Positions 1-8,687 are shown, counted from the stretch's first letter. The stretch: DNA of 64,000 bases from Propioniciclava soli (GCF_014858005.1 NZ_JACYOT010000006.1:62001-126000), one strand, 5' to 3'. Translations and numbers: made by a program. The notes: generated by a model from the letters alone, not told the origin.

Positions 1-2286
1 GGCACGGGCACGGGTGTTGAGGGCGGTCACGTCCTGCTGGGTTTCGGCGATCAGCACCGACACCAAGCCGGTGTCTCGGTCTGCTCGCCATGCCGTGTAG
101 GCGGCGTCGGTCATGGTCTCGTGGTCGCCGTCGTGGATGCGGTGGTGGTTGAGGTAGGTGTCGATGACCTGGGTTCGTCCGTGCCGGAGCTCCAGGGACG
201 CGGTCTTCTCCCACGCGTTCTTGAAGCGGTGGACGTCGACCAGTTCGGGCGTGTCGTTCCGGTCGCCGGCGAGCATCGCGAACGCTCCGCCGGCATCGAC
301 CGATTGGAGTTGTGCGTAGTCGCCGACCAGCAGCACCTTCGCTCCCGCGTTCTGGGCGAGGTGGGTGATGCGGTCCAGGGACAGCGTGCCGGCTAGAGAG
401 GCCTCATCGATGATGACGAGTTGACCGGCCTGGAAGGTCGTGCCGTGGAGAAGGTGGTTCTGCCACCACTTGGCGGTGTTCTCCGTATCGATGCCGAGGT
501 CGTCGGCGAGAACCTGAGCGGCGACAGCCGACGGTGCGAGACCGACGACGGAGCTGGGGCCGTGCTCGGTCTCCCATGCTCGGCGGAGCGCGTTCATCGC
601 GGTGGTCTTACCCGAGCCTGCGGGACCGATCAACACATCGAGCATCCGCCCCGACACCGCGATCCGGATCAGGGCGTCGGCCTGATCGACACCGAGCAGC
701 CGGCCGTCGGCATCACGCTTGCGGGTGATCTTCTCGACCGTCGCCAACGAGACGGTCGGGCCGGTGAGGGTGCGGGAGCGGTCGAGCAGCCGGTCCTCAG
801 CTTGAAGCAGTACCTCGGAGGAGAACACGGTGGAGTGCTTCGGCCGGAACACCGAGGACCCATCCGTCCGGCGAAACGCCGCAGGTGAGGTGGCCAGATC
901 GGGTGGTGTCAATCGCAGGGAGGCGTGCTCGGCGGCGTCGGCGACCATCGCGACGATGGCTATCCGGTCGTGGATGGTGGCGAACCTCCAGCCCATCGTC
1001 TGCCTGGAGGCCTCGGCCATCAGGTTCCACCTGCGCCAGGTCGAACGCTTCTCACCCACCGCCTCCACCACCGAATGGCCGAGTTCGTCGATCACGTCGA
1101 GGGGGACGTCGTCGGCGCGCAGCAGCAACGGCGTGTCGTTGTCCGTGACCCCGCGAGCCCACAGGGTCGCATCTGCCCCGAGTCTCTTGGTCGCGCGGGT
1201 CCACCAGTCGGCGGTCAACTCCGCCAGGGACCGGACATCCTTCTCGGGCCGGGTGCTGAGGGTCGCTTGGGCACGGAGCTTCATGATCGTCGCCGGAGAC
1301 GGACGCCGCCCATGCGCCGTGACGTAGTCGGCGATGAGGCGATCCGTCTCGGCATCAATGTCGCGGGCGCGGGTCGAGAACTCCGCGATCAGTTCCTCGG
1401 GAACGCCGGTGATCGCCCACGCTGGGTTCTTGTCGCGGCCCATATCGCGGGCTTCCCAGGCGACGCCGAAGGTGCGGGTCATGTGGTCGGCAAATGCCGC
1501 CTCATGCAATTCCGACAACGCAACCACCGCGGCGTGGATCGGCCTGCCGTCAAGGGAGCGCCACTTGCCGTCGAGGACCGTCTTGGCCTTGTTGGATATG
1601 ACCACATGCGTGTGCAGGTGGGGGTCGCCGGCGCGGGAGTCGAAGTGATCAAACGCCGTCGCTATCAGGCCAGTGACATCCACCTGTGCAACCGCGCCAT
1701 CTCCGGCGGTTGCGCCCGTGCGGGTGGCTGCAACCTCGCGTTCCATGAACGCAACCACCTCCGCAACCGCGCGATGATGCGCCTCACCGATCAACGCCTG
1801 CACCCCAGCATCCGCGACCGCCCACAACACGCTCGCGGACTTCGGAATCGAGAAGGTGAAGTCGAACCCGGCTACTGCCCGCCGAGTGCCCCGCGCGGTC
1901 TCCTCGGCCACGATCTGTGCGACCACCTCACCTTTGCGACCCGGTGACAGCGCTGGGTCCAGGTCAGCGATCCGGGCCTCGATCCGCTCCCTCGGCGTCT
2001 TGTAGACAGGGAACGCCAAGCCCAGCGGATCACCGGTGATCGGGTCACGACCCATCCCCATCAACAGCTGGAGCTGCGCCTCGGACACCACATCCCCGAC
2101 ATCCAGTTCGCCCGCACCGAGCGAGGCCACGCCGTCACCTAGCCAGCGGCCAGGAGGCGTCCCCGGCTCCATGTAGTACCGCGTCAACGGCGTCGAAAGA
2201 GGACGATCACCGTCCGCGGCCACGACCGTGCGCAGCAGGTACTTGTAGCCGTCGCCCGCCGACATCACCCGCATGGCAACCGTCAT
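1..2286 (-). CDS. MobF-family conjugative relaxase-helicase (TrwC/TraI type), N-terminal 762 residues, cut by the window edge
   Basis: This enzyme nicks the transfer origin and unwinds the transferred strand during conjugation. The reading frame is open from position 2286 to the left edge. An N-terminal TrwC relaxase domain carries an early Tyr-rich stretch (YKYLL, TRYYM) and the three-His metal motif DPHLHTH near residues 220-226. A RecD/TraA-type helicase follows, with Walker A GPAGSGKTT near residue 555 and Walker B VIIDEA near 622. The start is ATG 2286, with GGGAGGTGGGC just upstream. It is transcribed away from the cargo, about 22 kb from the transfer operon and on the opposite strand. 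The C-terminal helicase end is not in view. Confidence 0.93.
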   Translation of the reverse strand, partial: MTVAMRVMSAGDGYKYLLRTVVAADGDRPLSTPLTRYYMEPGTPPGRWLGDGVASLGAGELDVGDVVSEAQLQLLMGMGRDPITGDPLGLAFPVYKTPRERIEARIADLDPALSPGRKGEVVAQIVAEETARGTRRAVAGFDFTFSIPKSASVLWAVADAGVQALIGEAHHRAVAEVVAFMEREVAATRTGATAGDGAVAQVDVTGLIATAFDHFDSRAGDPHLHTHVVISNKAKTVLDGKWRSLDGRPIHAAVVALSELHEAAFADHMTRTFGVAWEARDMGRDKNPAWAITGVPEELIAEFSTRARDIDAETDRLIADYVTAHGRRPSPATIMKLRAQATLSTRPEKDVRSLAELTADWWTRATKRLGADATLWARGVTDNDTPLLLRADDVPLDVIDELGHSVVEAVGEKRSTWRRWNLMAEASRQTMGWRFATIHDRIAIVAMVADAAEHASLRLTPPDLATSPAAFRRTDGSSVFRPKHSTVFSSEVLLQAEDRLLDRSRTLTGPTVSLATVEKITRKRDADGRLLGVDQADALIRIAVSGRMLDVLIGPAGSGKTTAMNALRRAWETEHGPSSVVGLAPSAVAAQVLADDLGIDTENTAKWWQNHLLHGTTFQAGQLVIIDEASLAGTLSLDRITHLAQNAGAKVLLVGDYAQLQSVDAGGAFAMLAGDRNDTPELVDVHRFKNAWEKTASLELRHGRTQVIDTYLNHHRIHDGDHETMTDAAYTAWRADRDTGLVSVLIAETQQDVTALNTRARA

Positions 2287-2585
2287 GCCCACCTCCCGGT
2301 CCTGCCGGGCAGGTGAGCGCCAGCCTCCTGTGACTTCTGCTGCCACAGAGCCTTAACCCTCGACCTGCAAGAGGCGTGTCAGCTCAGAAAAGGCAGGGTG
2401 TGGCGGAGCTTCCTGAGTGCGGGCTGTCGTGAATGGACGTTGCTGGTCGATGGACTGGATGGCACTGGGCCGGCGACCGCGAGGACAGGTCAGCACGACG
2501 TAGTGGTGCACCTGACAGGTGACCAGCCCGGCGACACGACTCACGCGAGTTCTGGCCGGGGATCATCTCGTCAGCCGGAGCATTC
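2287..2585. other. Intergenic region between relaxase and methyltransferase; possible oriT
   Basis: No gene is seen in these 299 bases. The region contains the inverted repeat CACCTGACAGGTG (2509-2521), embedded in a copy of the GYGCACCTG motif found elsewhere in the element. Transfer origins often lie beside MobF relaxase genes, so this is a candidate oriT. No nick-site consensus was recognised. Confidence 0.3.
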
Positions 2586-3701
2586 ATGCACGACACACCG
2601 ACCGATCCCGCGAGTCCGCTGAGGATCGGTTCGCTCTTCTCGGGATACGGCGGCCTCGACCTCGCTGTCGAACATGTCTTCGGCGGAGAGACCGTCTGGT
2701 TCTCTGAGATCAATGAGCCCGTGGCCAGGGTCTTCGCCCACCACTGGCCCGACGCCCCGAATCTGGGCGACATCACAAGGATCAGCTGGTCGCAGGTCGA
2801 GCCCGTTGACATTCTGATCGGCGGCTTCCCCTGCCAAGACGTGTCCACCGTCGGCAAGCGCGCCGGTCTCGCACCCGGAACCCGCTCAGGTCTATGGGCG
2901 CACATGGGCACAGCCATCGAAGTGCTGCAACCCCAATGGGTCGTCGTCGAAAACGTCCGCGGTCTGCTCTCGTCCCCAGCCATCCGACCGATCACCGAAG
3001 GAGACGACAATGCCCCGCGCAACCCCTGCGCAGCAACCCCCGACGATACAGCCCTTCGCGCTCTGGAGCCCGACCCGTGGCATCTGGGAGACAGCGCAAC
3101 TCGACCTCTACGAGCAGCCGGCGCCGTACTCGGCGATTTGGCCGACCTGCGGATGGATGCACGATGGGTCGGTCTACCTGCTTCCCTTGTCGGCGCTCCT
3201 CACCCCCGGTTCCGCATCTTCCTCCTGGCCCAGCGTCAAGACGCTGTTCCGAACCCCGCTCGCGTCGGACTCGCTTCGAGGTGGAGAGACCCTGGACAAG
3301 GTGAAGGCGAGACGGGGCACGATCGCACTCTCGCACCAGATCATCGACCTCGCGCTCCACGGACCGGATGGCTCGCTCAGCAGGCACAGCGACTCGGCGA
3401 CGTTGTGGTCGCTGACCGAGGACATCTTCACCGCTGGGGACGCTATGCCCACGCCGTGGCTCGTTGGGAGCACATCACCGGACGAGTCGCACCAGCGCCC
3501 GCACTCCTGAGGAACGAGAATGGCCCGCGTCCAGCACCGGAGTTCGTGGAGTGGCTCATGGGACTCCCTACCGCCTGGCTCTCCGATCCACGACATGGCC
3601 TTCCGCCGAACCAGCAACTGATGGCGCTTGGCAATGGGGTCCTGCCTCTACAAGCGGCGATCGCACTGACTGCCGTGTCAGCGTTCTCGCCGCTTGGGTA
3701 G
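2586..3701 (+). CDS. DNA (cytosine-5-)-methyltransferase, Dcm family
   Basis: It transfers a methyl group from SAM to cytosine C5, probably shielding the element from host restriction. Motif I is GSLFSGYGGLDLAVE near the N-terminus. Motif IV, GGFPCQDVS, holds the catalytic Cys near residue 81. VVENVRGL is the ENV motif. PHPRFRIFLLAQ fits motif VIII, and MALGNGVLPLQA near the end is motif X. The length of 371 residues is normal for a solitary phage- or element-borne enzyme. No cognate endonuclease is visible. Residues about 142-308 are also covered in another frame by the nested gene at 3010-3510, an unusual arrangement. Confidence 0.9.
   Translation: MHDTPTDPASPLRIGSLFSGYGGLDLAVEHVFGGETVWFSEINEPVARVFAHHWPDAPNLGDITRISWSQVEPVDILIGGFPCQDVSTVGKRAGLAPGTRSGLWAHMGTAIEVLQPQWVVVENVRGLLSSPAIRPITEGDDNAPRNPCAATPDDTALRALEPDPWHLGDSATRPLRAAGAVLGDLADLRMDARWVGLPASLVGAPHPRFRIFLLAQRQDAVPNPARVGLASRWRDPGQGEGETGHDRTLAPDHRPRAPRTGWLAQQAQRLGDVVVADRGHLHRWGRYAHAVARWEHITGRVAPAPALLRNENGPRPAPEFVEWLMGLPTAWLSDPRHGLPPNQQLMALGNGVLPLQAAIALTAVSAFSPLG
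3010..3510 (+). CDS. Candidate overlapping gene nested inside the methyltransferase gene
   Basis: This 166-codon frame lies wholly within the methyltransferase gene in a different frame. Its ATG follows a strong Shine-Dalgarno sequence, GAAGGAG (2997-3003), at 6 bases. The product has features not expected of a random shadow frame: an aromatic-rich N-terminal half (LWSPTRGIWETAQ) and the segment LFRTPLASDSLRGG. The latter resembles the PTPxASDGxxGG stretch that I recall from small proteins encoded with methylases in actinobacterial phages. That recollection needs a database check. No function is assigned. It could instead be a fortuitous open frame in GC-rich DNA. Confidence 0.5.
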   Translation: MPRATPAQQPPTIQPFALWSPTRGIWETAQLDLYEQPAPYSAIWPTCGWMHDGSVYLLPLSALLTPGSASSSWPSVKTLFRTPLASDSLRGGETLDKVKARRGTIALSHQIIDLALHGPDGSLSRHSDSATLWSLTEDIFTAGDAMPTPWLVGSTSPDESHQRPHS

Positions 3702-3916
3702 CGGAGGCTACGCGACCGCCGGCCGCGATCACTCCGCTGGGTGAGCGGCGGGGGTGTCCCCGATGCGGTGATCCTGCGTTCGTAGGTCGGCCAGGCAGCG
3801 AGCAGTAGGAGCCCGTTGGCGCTCGGCGTGCTGGGGTCCGCGGTGTGGGTGGTGATTGAGAGGTGTGGGGTAGCGCGCTTTGTTGCCTGTTTGGGAGTCG
3901 TTGACAGGGGTTGGGC

Positions 3917-4867
3917 CTATGACGCGTCCGCGTTATCCATCCTCGTGGGTAGCCGGTGTAGTCGTATGACGAGTGTCGCCGCCGTGGCGAAGGCGGCGAA
4001 GATGGTGATGTTTGTGAGGGCGTCGGTCCATGAGATCGCCTGCGTTGCCCGGAGTTGCGCGATGCTGGAGGTCATTGCGGCGATGGAGTAGGCGCCGACA
4101 TTGTTGATGATGTGAGCCGCGATGCCTGCTTCGAGACCGCCGGTGAGGATCACGAGGGTCGAGGCGAGCAGCCCGAAAGCGAGTCTGTCTACGAACAGTG
4201 CGGCGTTCTGGACGCCATGGAGTGAGGCAAACACGAGTGACGATGCGGCGGCCCCGATCCAGGGGTTGGCGGTGAGTCTGGTCATCGACTGTAGTAGGTA
4301 GCCGCGGAAGAGGTACTCTTCGGCTGCGGCCTGCCACGGGGTGACGATTGCCACGACGACAAGGAAGCTCCACCACTGCGGCTGCGGCGCGAACTGGAAG
4401 GGCTGGCTTTGGAGGTAGCCGACCAGCAAGCTCCCGCCAAGGATGAGGATGGTCGCTATCCCGAGACATATCCCGAGATAGCCGCGGCGCAGACGTTGTT
4501 CCACCGAGGAGAGTTGTCCAAGCGGGGCACGGTGGAGTCGGGTCATCAGGAGCCAGCAGCACAGGAGCAGCCCGGCGATGGCGATGCCGTTCGCCGCGAG
4601 TCCGGTGGGTATCTGGTAGCTGGCGGCATAACTCTGAAAGTCGGTGAAAGGCACGTCGGGTGCTGTCACGTAGTGGGAGACGGCGGTGATCGCCAGCGAG
4701 ATCCATGGCGTGAGAGTGAAGTAGAACGCGAACGCGATGAGGATGCCGAGCAGCGCTGCGGGTCGTCCTGCTTGGCAGCTGAGCTGCTCAGCGTAGGTGA
4801 CCGGCGGCGCGGGCGAGGTCTTGTCCGTCCTGCTGTCTGGGTCCGGCTGATTGCTGGGATAAGCCAT
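3917..4867 (-). CDS. CPBP family intramembrane glutamic endopeptidase (CAAX protease-like)
   Basis: This is a multi-pass membrane protein of 316 residues with the Abi/CPBP signature. EEYLFRGYLLQ supplies the catalytic Glu pair and Arg, followed by the FASLHG and HIINN motifs with the metal- or substrate-site His and Asn residues. Family members cleave prenylated or other membrane-associated peptides and are often linked to bacteriocin immunity or envelope processing. It lies downstream of the DtxR-type gene on the same strand with a 74-base gap, so it may be read from the same transcript. Its actual substrate cannot be read from the sequence. Confidence 0.85.
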   Translation of the reverse strand: MAYPSNQPDPDSRTDKTSPAPPVTYAEQLSCQAGRPAALLGILIAFAFYFTLTPWISLAITAVSHYVTAPDVPFTDFQSYAASYQIPTGLAANGIAIAGLLLCCWLLMTRLHRAPLGQLSSVEQRLRRGYLGICLGIATILILGGSLLVGYLQSQPFQFAPQPQWWSFLVVVAIVTPWQAAAEEYLFRGYLLQSMTRLTANPWIGAAASSLVFASLHGVQNAALFVDRLAFGLLASTLVILTGGLEAGIAAHIINNVGAYSIAAMTSSIAQLRATQAISWTDALTNITIFAAFATAATLVIRLHRLPTRMDNADAS

Positions 4868-4941
4868 GTGCAGTGCTCTCTGTGTGCTCCCGTGAGCCCC
4901 GGCTGAGCGCTGTCCATGCCGAGGCCCTTCATTGGCGGAAC

Positions 4942-5652
4942 CTAGGCGGGACCAGGGGTGTGTGCTTCTGGGTCTGTTCGGGGGCTGACGCGTACTGCAA
5001 TGGCGGCCGGGAGGCCGAGGTCGATCGTAGTGTCGTCGACGGTGACCCGGACGGCCGCAGCCGCGGGGCTGACGTCGGTGACGGTAAGTCTGGTACCGAC
5101 CGAGATTCCGTGTCCGGTGAGGTAGCGGAGGATGTCGGGCGAGCGATCCGAGACGCGCAGCACTTGCACGGAGGTGCCGGGTTCGGCCTCGTTGAGAGCT
5201 TGGCTGTGATCGGGCGGGATCCGTCCGTCAGGGTCGGGGATCGGGGCTCCGTGGGGGTCGTGGGTGGGGTGCCCGAGTGCGGCGTCCATGCGGTCCAGTA
5301 CGAGGTCGGAAACGGCGTGCTCCAGGTGGTTCGCCTCGTCGTGGACCTGGTCCCAGGACAGCTCTAGATGCTCGACGAGATAGGTCTCCACGATTCGGTG
5401 TCGTCGAACGATGTCTATCGCGATTGCGCGCCCGTCGTCGGTCAACTCGATTGGGCCGTAAGGCTCGTAGGAGATGAGTCCGTCGCGGGCGAGTCGTTTT
5501 AGGTTGGCCGAGACGGTCGAGGGAGTCACGCCGAGTTGGGCGGCTAGGTCTGTTGTAGAGGGCTCCCCGCCAGGCCATTCGTGGGCTTTCCAGATCAGCG
5601 TTACATAGTCCTCGACCATGCGGGTGGCAGGAGAGCGCTTCATCGGGGTCAT
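4942..5652 (-). CDS. DtxR/MntR-family metal-dependent transcriptional regulator
   Basis: The N-terminal winged helix (DLAAQLGVTPSTVSANLKRL, about residues 35-54) is followed by a dimerisation and metal-binding domain with the typical VETYLVEHL...WDQVHDEANHLEHAVS pattern, then a C-terminal SH3-like domain (about 155-225). Family members repress or activate genes in response to Fe2+ or Mn2+. The stop of the upstream CaCA exchanger lies one base before its ATG, so the two are co-transcribed. With the Mn2+ riboswitch in front of that exchanger, manganese is the more likely co-metal here. Confidence 0.88.
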   Translation of the reverse strand: MTPMKRSPATRMVEDYVTLIWKAHEWPGGEPSTTDLAAQLGVTPSTVSANLKRLARDGLISYEPYGPIELTDDGRAIAIDIVRRHRIVETYLVEHLELSWDQVHDEANHLEHAVSDLVLDRMDAALGHPTHDPHGAPIPDPDGRIPPDHSQALNEAEPGTSVQVLRVSDRSPDILRYLTGHGISVGTRLTVTDVSPAAAAVRVTVDDTTIDLGLPAAIAVRVSPRTDPEAHTPGPA

Positions 5653-5653
5653 C

Positions 5654-6907
5654 CTAGGCGTGGGTGTCCATAACGGTCTTCGGCTCGTCTTGATCGACTG
5701 CGGGCTGCTCGTGGAAGGGCGCGACGAGTGTGGGGAGGATGCTGTGTCGATGAGCGACGAGGAAGCCGATGGTGAGGGCGAGGTGGATGGCGCTCAGCAC
5801 GTACCGTCCGGTGGTGTCAGTGATGAGGAACTGGACGCCGAAGAGCGCGGCGAGCCCGATCGCGGACCACCAGTGGAACCGCAGCGCGAGGATGATTGCC
5901 ACCCCGAGCAGCGTCTGGGTGGCCGTCAAGGTGAACTCCTCGACTTGGCGGCTGTCTAGAGCCAGCGAACTGGGTCCACCGCCCAGGAAGTGCGCCACGG
6001 GCAGTGAGCCGACCAGCAGGCTCCACTGGTTGACCTTGGATGCGATCAGCGTGCCGATGGCAGCCACACCTTTGCCGCGGGCGGCGAACATCACCGCGAT
6101 GATGAACTCCGGGGCCTCCGAGGCTAGCGGGGCGAGCCACTGAACCAGAAAGTAGCTGTCGATGCCGAGCGCCGAGCCTGAGGCGACTAGTGCATCGGCG
6201 AACGGTTCGGCTGAGATCAGGATCACCGCCCCGGAGACGAGGAACATCGCCACGACGAGAATGCGCCTCGGTCGGGCGTCAAGCCCGGCAATCAGCGCTG
6301 CCGCGCCTACGAACTCCTCCTGGTCAGCGTCGTAGGTCTGCGCGGCTCGCCATAGATGGAGGCCGAACACGACGATGAGACCGACCCCGAACCACAGCGG
6401 GATGCTCCCGATGAGCGGGATCACGAACGCGACGAGCCCGAGGATAGCGAGGAAGCCGACGTCTCGTCGGCTGGCAACAGGCAGCTCCAGCGCATTGGGG
6501 GTGGGTGCATCGTCCCGGCGTGCCTGGCGGCGCGCGACGACGAGTGCGACGACCACGACGAGGGGCCAGCCGAAGCCGAGTAGCAGCCGGTTCGAGCCGG
6601 TCATGTTCGCGGCCGCGAAGTGGAGGTAGGACGGATCGGAACCGGAGCGGTAGGCGTAGTACAGGTCTACGGCATACTCCGGGAGAACTGCGATCAGTGC
6701 CAGCAAGGCAATGGCGAGGGCGCCCGAGATGTCCTTCTGGGCGGCTTCGGCGGCCCAGGCGAGAAGGAACGCTGCTGCCACCACAGCCGCGCCGAAGACG
6801 ACTACCTCAGCCACTGCTGAGAACTCAACTCCCAACACACGGATGGCGACGGCTGGGCCTGCAACGAGTAGACACAGCAGGACGCGGCGGATCAGGGCAG
6901 CAGGCAT
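5654..6907 (-). CDS. CaCA-superfamily cation exchanger (sodium/calcium exchanger family), likely Mn2+/Ca2+ efflux
   Basis: A 417-residue membrane protein with two inverted alpha-repeats. The first has AVLPEYAVD and AAANMTGSN. The second has SEAPEFI and GTLIASKVNQWSLLVGSLP. These correspond to the GNxxPE and GSN ion-site motifs of CaCA exchangers. A long hydrophilic stretch between the repeats includes AQTYDADQEEF. Upstream lies a yybP-ykoY riboswitch, whose known ligand is Mn2+ and which normally switches on manganese exporters. Manganese export is therefore the best guess, although the family as a whole is calcium-centred. It forms an operon with the DtxR-family gene. Confidence 0.86.
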   Translation of the reverse strand: MPAALIRRVLLCLLVAGPAVAIRVLGVEFSAVAEVVVFGAAVVAAAFLLAWAAEAAQKDISGALAIALLALIAVLPEYAVDLYYAYRSGSDPSYLHFAAANMTGSNRLLLGFGWPLVVVVALVVARRQARRDDAPTPNALELPVASRRDVGFLAILGLVAFVIPLIGSIPLWFGVGLIVVFGLHLWRAAQTYDADQEEFVGAAALIAGLDARPRRILVVAMFLVSGAVILISAEPFADALVASGSALGIDSYFLVQWLAPLASEAPEFIIAVMFAARGKGVAAIGTLIASKVNQWSLLVGSLPVAHFLGGGPSSLALDSRQVEEFTLTATQTLLGVAIILALRFHWWSAIGLAALFGVQFLITDTTGRYVLSAIHLALTIGFLVAHRHSILPTLVAPFHEQPAVDQDEPKTVMDTHA

Positions 6908-6924
6908 TGGGCACTCCAGGTCAA

Positions 6925-7058
6925 GGCCGTGGCCGAAGGTCTCGTTCGCCTCGCAAAATGAGGTGCTACGCCGGGCGGATCAAGATGACCGCCAGCATGT
7001 CGACGCACCGCGTCCGAACCGAGGGCCTGGACGGAACTACTCCCCTTCGAGTTCCACC
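6925..7058 (-). promoter_or_regulatory. yybP-ykoY manganese riboswitch (candidate)
   Basis: Read on the minus strand, the leader of the exchanger contains both conserved cores of this riboswitch class: GGGGAGTAG (7038-7046) and ACGAGACCTTCGGCC (about 6929-6943). CGAAGG just before the first core can pair with CCTTCG of the second, the expected closing helix. The second core ends about 20 bases before the ATG at 6907, suitable for control of translation or early termination. Boundaries are approximate. Confidence 0.78.
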
Positions 7059-7251
7059 CTCTCCGACGGCTCCCTGGTGTGTCTATGCACAACTTGGTGT
7101 TGGAGGAGTCACACAACTCTCCCGTCTTGTTCCGTGGCGTTTGTGCAAGCCAGACGCCGGTTTCGTCTTCATCCAGACCCCGCGTTCCACATTCCGTCCC
7201 GGCCTCGATGAGCTGGCCGATGATTTGGCTCGGGTCGTCATGATTGGTGGC

Positions 7252-7560
7252 ATGACCTATCCGAACCACCCGCGTCCATACGATCCCTATCCGGGGCAGG
7301 AACCCCCGCGGGCGGCGATTGTGTGCCCGAAGTGTCACGGCGCGATGCGAACTTATGAGCGCAACGGAATCCAGCTGGAGCAGTGCGGAAGTTGTCGAGG
7401 GCTCTTCCTCGACTTCGGTGAACTTGAGCACCTCACGCAGATGGAGGGCCGGTTCGTCAGCCAGGCACCGCCACCGCCCGGCTATGGCCCCGCTTGGGGC
7501 AAGCACGGTGATCGTCGGTATCGCAAAGGCGGCCTGGCGGGGTTGTTCTTTTCCAGCTAG
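7252..7560 (+). CDS. TFIIB-type zinc-ribbon protein
   Basis: A small protein of 102 residues. Two Cys pairs (CPKC and CGSC) are spaced as in the zf-TFIIB family, followed by the family's GLFLDFGELEHL segment. The tail is Pro/Gly-rich, then basic. Such proteins probably bind zinc, but their role is not established. Start choice is uncertain: ATG 7252 has GGTGG very close in front, and an in-frame ATG at 7240 would add four residues. It is divergent from the exchanger and shares the riboswitch-bearing intergenic region. Confidence 0.72.
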   Translation: MTYPNHPRPYDPYPGQEPPRAAIVCPKCHGAMRTYERNGIQLEQCGSCRGLFLDFGELEHLTQMEGRFVSQAPPPPGYGPAWGKHGDRRYRKGGLAGLFFSS

Positions 7561-7769
7561 TCTCGCGGACCTGCGTTCATCGACTGGTGGCGACGCGGGC
7601 GGTGCTCGCCAACCACGAGGACAGCCTCGGTCGCGGGCCGTCCGGCCCGCTCGCCGTTGTGGCTTGTGCGGATGCACCCGGGCGTCGGAGTGAGGCGGGT
7701 CGCTGACGCTGACTCGGATGTCGGCGTGGCACGGTGAACCGCCGGCACCTGTGGTTTCTGCTGGGGCTG

Positions 7770-8687
7770 TCAACTGTCCTGCATCCGGCGGCACGCCTGT
7801 AGCAGTGCGCGGGTCGTGGCTGGGGACTCGCCGGAGCGGAGAGAGCGAGCGGCCGCGATCAGGGTCGCGGCGCGAGCCGGTGGGTCGAGGTCGGTCCAGG
7901 GGTCGCCGGCTGGCGGCACGGCGGGACCGCCAGCGGCTCGATAGGCATTGAGGAGGATCGTCCAGGGCTCGTCAGGGAGCAACCCTGCCGCCCAGAACGC
8001 GGCTGGGCGCGCAAGGTCCCAGGCCGGGTCGCCGACGCCCGTGTCGTCGGGGTCGAGCAGGTACCAGTCGCCCGCCGGCGAGGGGCGGCCCAGTTGACCC
8101 AGGTGGAGGTCGCCGTGGATCATCGCGGTGCGTTGTGGCCGGCGTAGCCGGCTGGCAAGGTTCTCGCCGAGTTCGACCAGCCAGATCAGGTCGTCGTAGG
8201 GACGGCGGCGCAGATAGTCAATCGCCCGGCCAAGCCGGGCAAGCACGCCCGCCTGCGGGAATGACGACCCAGCGGGACGGGTGCGATGCAGCTCAGCAAG
8301 CAGGGTTCCCAACTGCGTCCACGGTGGCCGGTGGTCGGGAGCCAGCACGGCTACTCGTGGCCAGATCGTGGTGAGTTGTCCGTCGGGCGCGAGTATCGGA
8401 ATGCCGTGCAGTGGCTGAACCCAGAAGCGGCTTGCTCCGGGTTGGGTGATGACCTGCAGCCGGCGTCGTAGGAGTGCTGTATCGGCCCCAAAGGGGTGTA
8501 TCTTCACGACAACTCCGGCGCAGGCGTAGAGCCGTGCGCGCGCCCGATCGGGCTGCGGTCGGCGCTGGCCCTGGTGGGCCAACTCAGAGACGACAGTGTG
8601 CGAGGCCGTTTCACCGCCATGGTCACTCGCCACTGTTCGCACGAAGTCGGCTATCCCTCTCGGGATCACTGCCTGGATCTCGCTCAC
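7770..8687 (-). CDS. Aminoglycoside phosphotransferase (APH)-like kinase
   Basis: The protein has the APH/choline-kinase fold signature: HGDLHLGQLG holds the catalytic Asp, although the usual Asn of HxDxxxxN is Gln here. LLDPDDTGVGDPAWDLA supplies the metal-binding Asp. The likely start is GTG 8687, which overlaps the stop of the upstream small membrane-protein gene as GTGA and indicates translational coupling. A longer frame reaches 8765 but would overlap that gene. The substrate is unknown. Family members phosphorylate aminoglycosides, sugars, or choline-like compounds, so antibiotic resistance should not be assumed. Confidence 0.78.
   Translation of the reverse strand: MSEIQAVIPRGIADFVRTVASDHGGETASHTVVSELAHQGQRRPQPDRARARLYACAGVVVKIHPFGADTALLRRRLQVITQPGASRFWVQPLHGIPILAPDGQLTTIWPRVAVLAPDHRPPWTQLGTLLAELHRTRPAGSSFPQAGVLARLGRAIDYLRRRPYDDLIWLVELGENLASRLRRPQRTAMIHGDLHLGQLGRPSPAGDWYLLDPDDTGVGDPAWDLARPAAFWAAGLLPDEPWTILLNAYRAAGGPAVPPAGDPWTDLDPPARAATLIAAARSLRSGESPATTRALLQACRRMQDS

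Noticed and set aside
925-1947. Plus-strand 340-codon frame opposite the relaxase
   Set aside because: The minus frame shows complete relaxase motifs. The plus frame has no motif or ribosome binding site.
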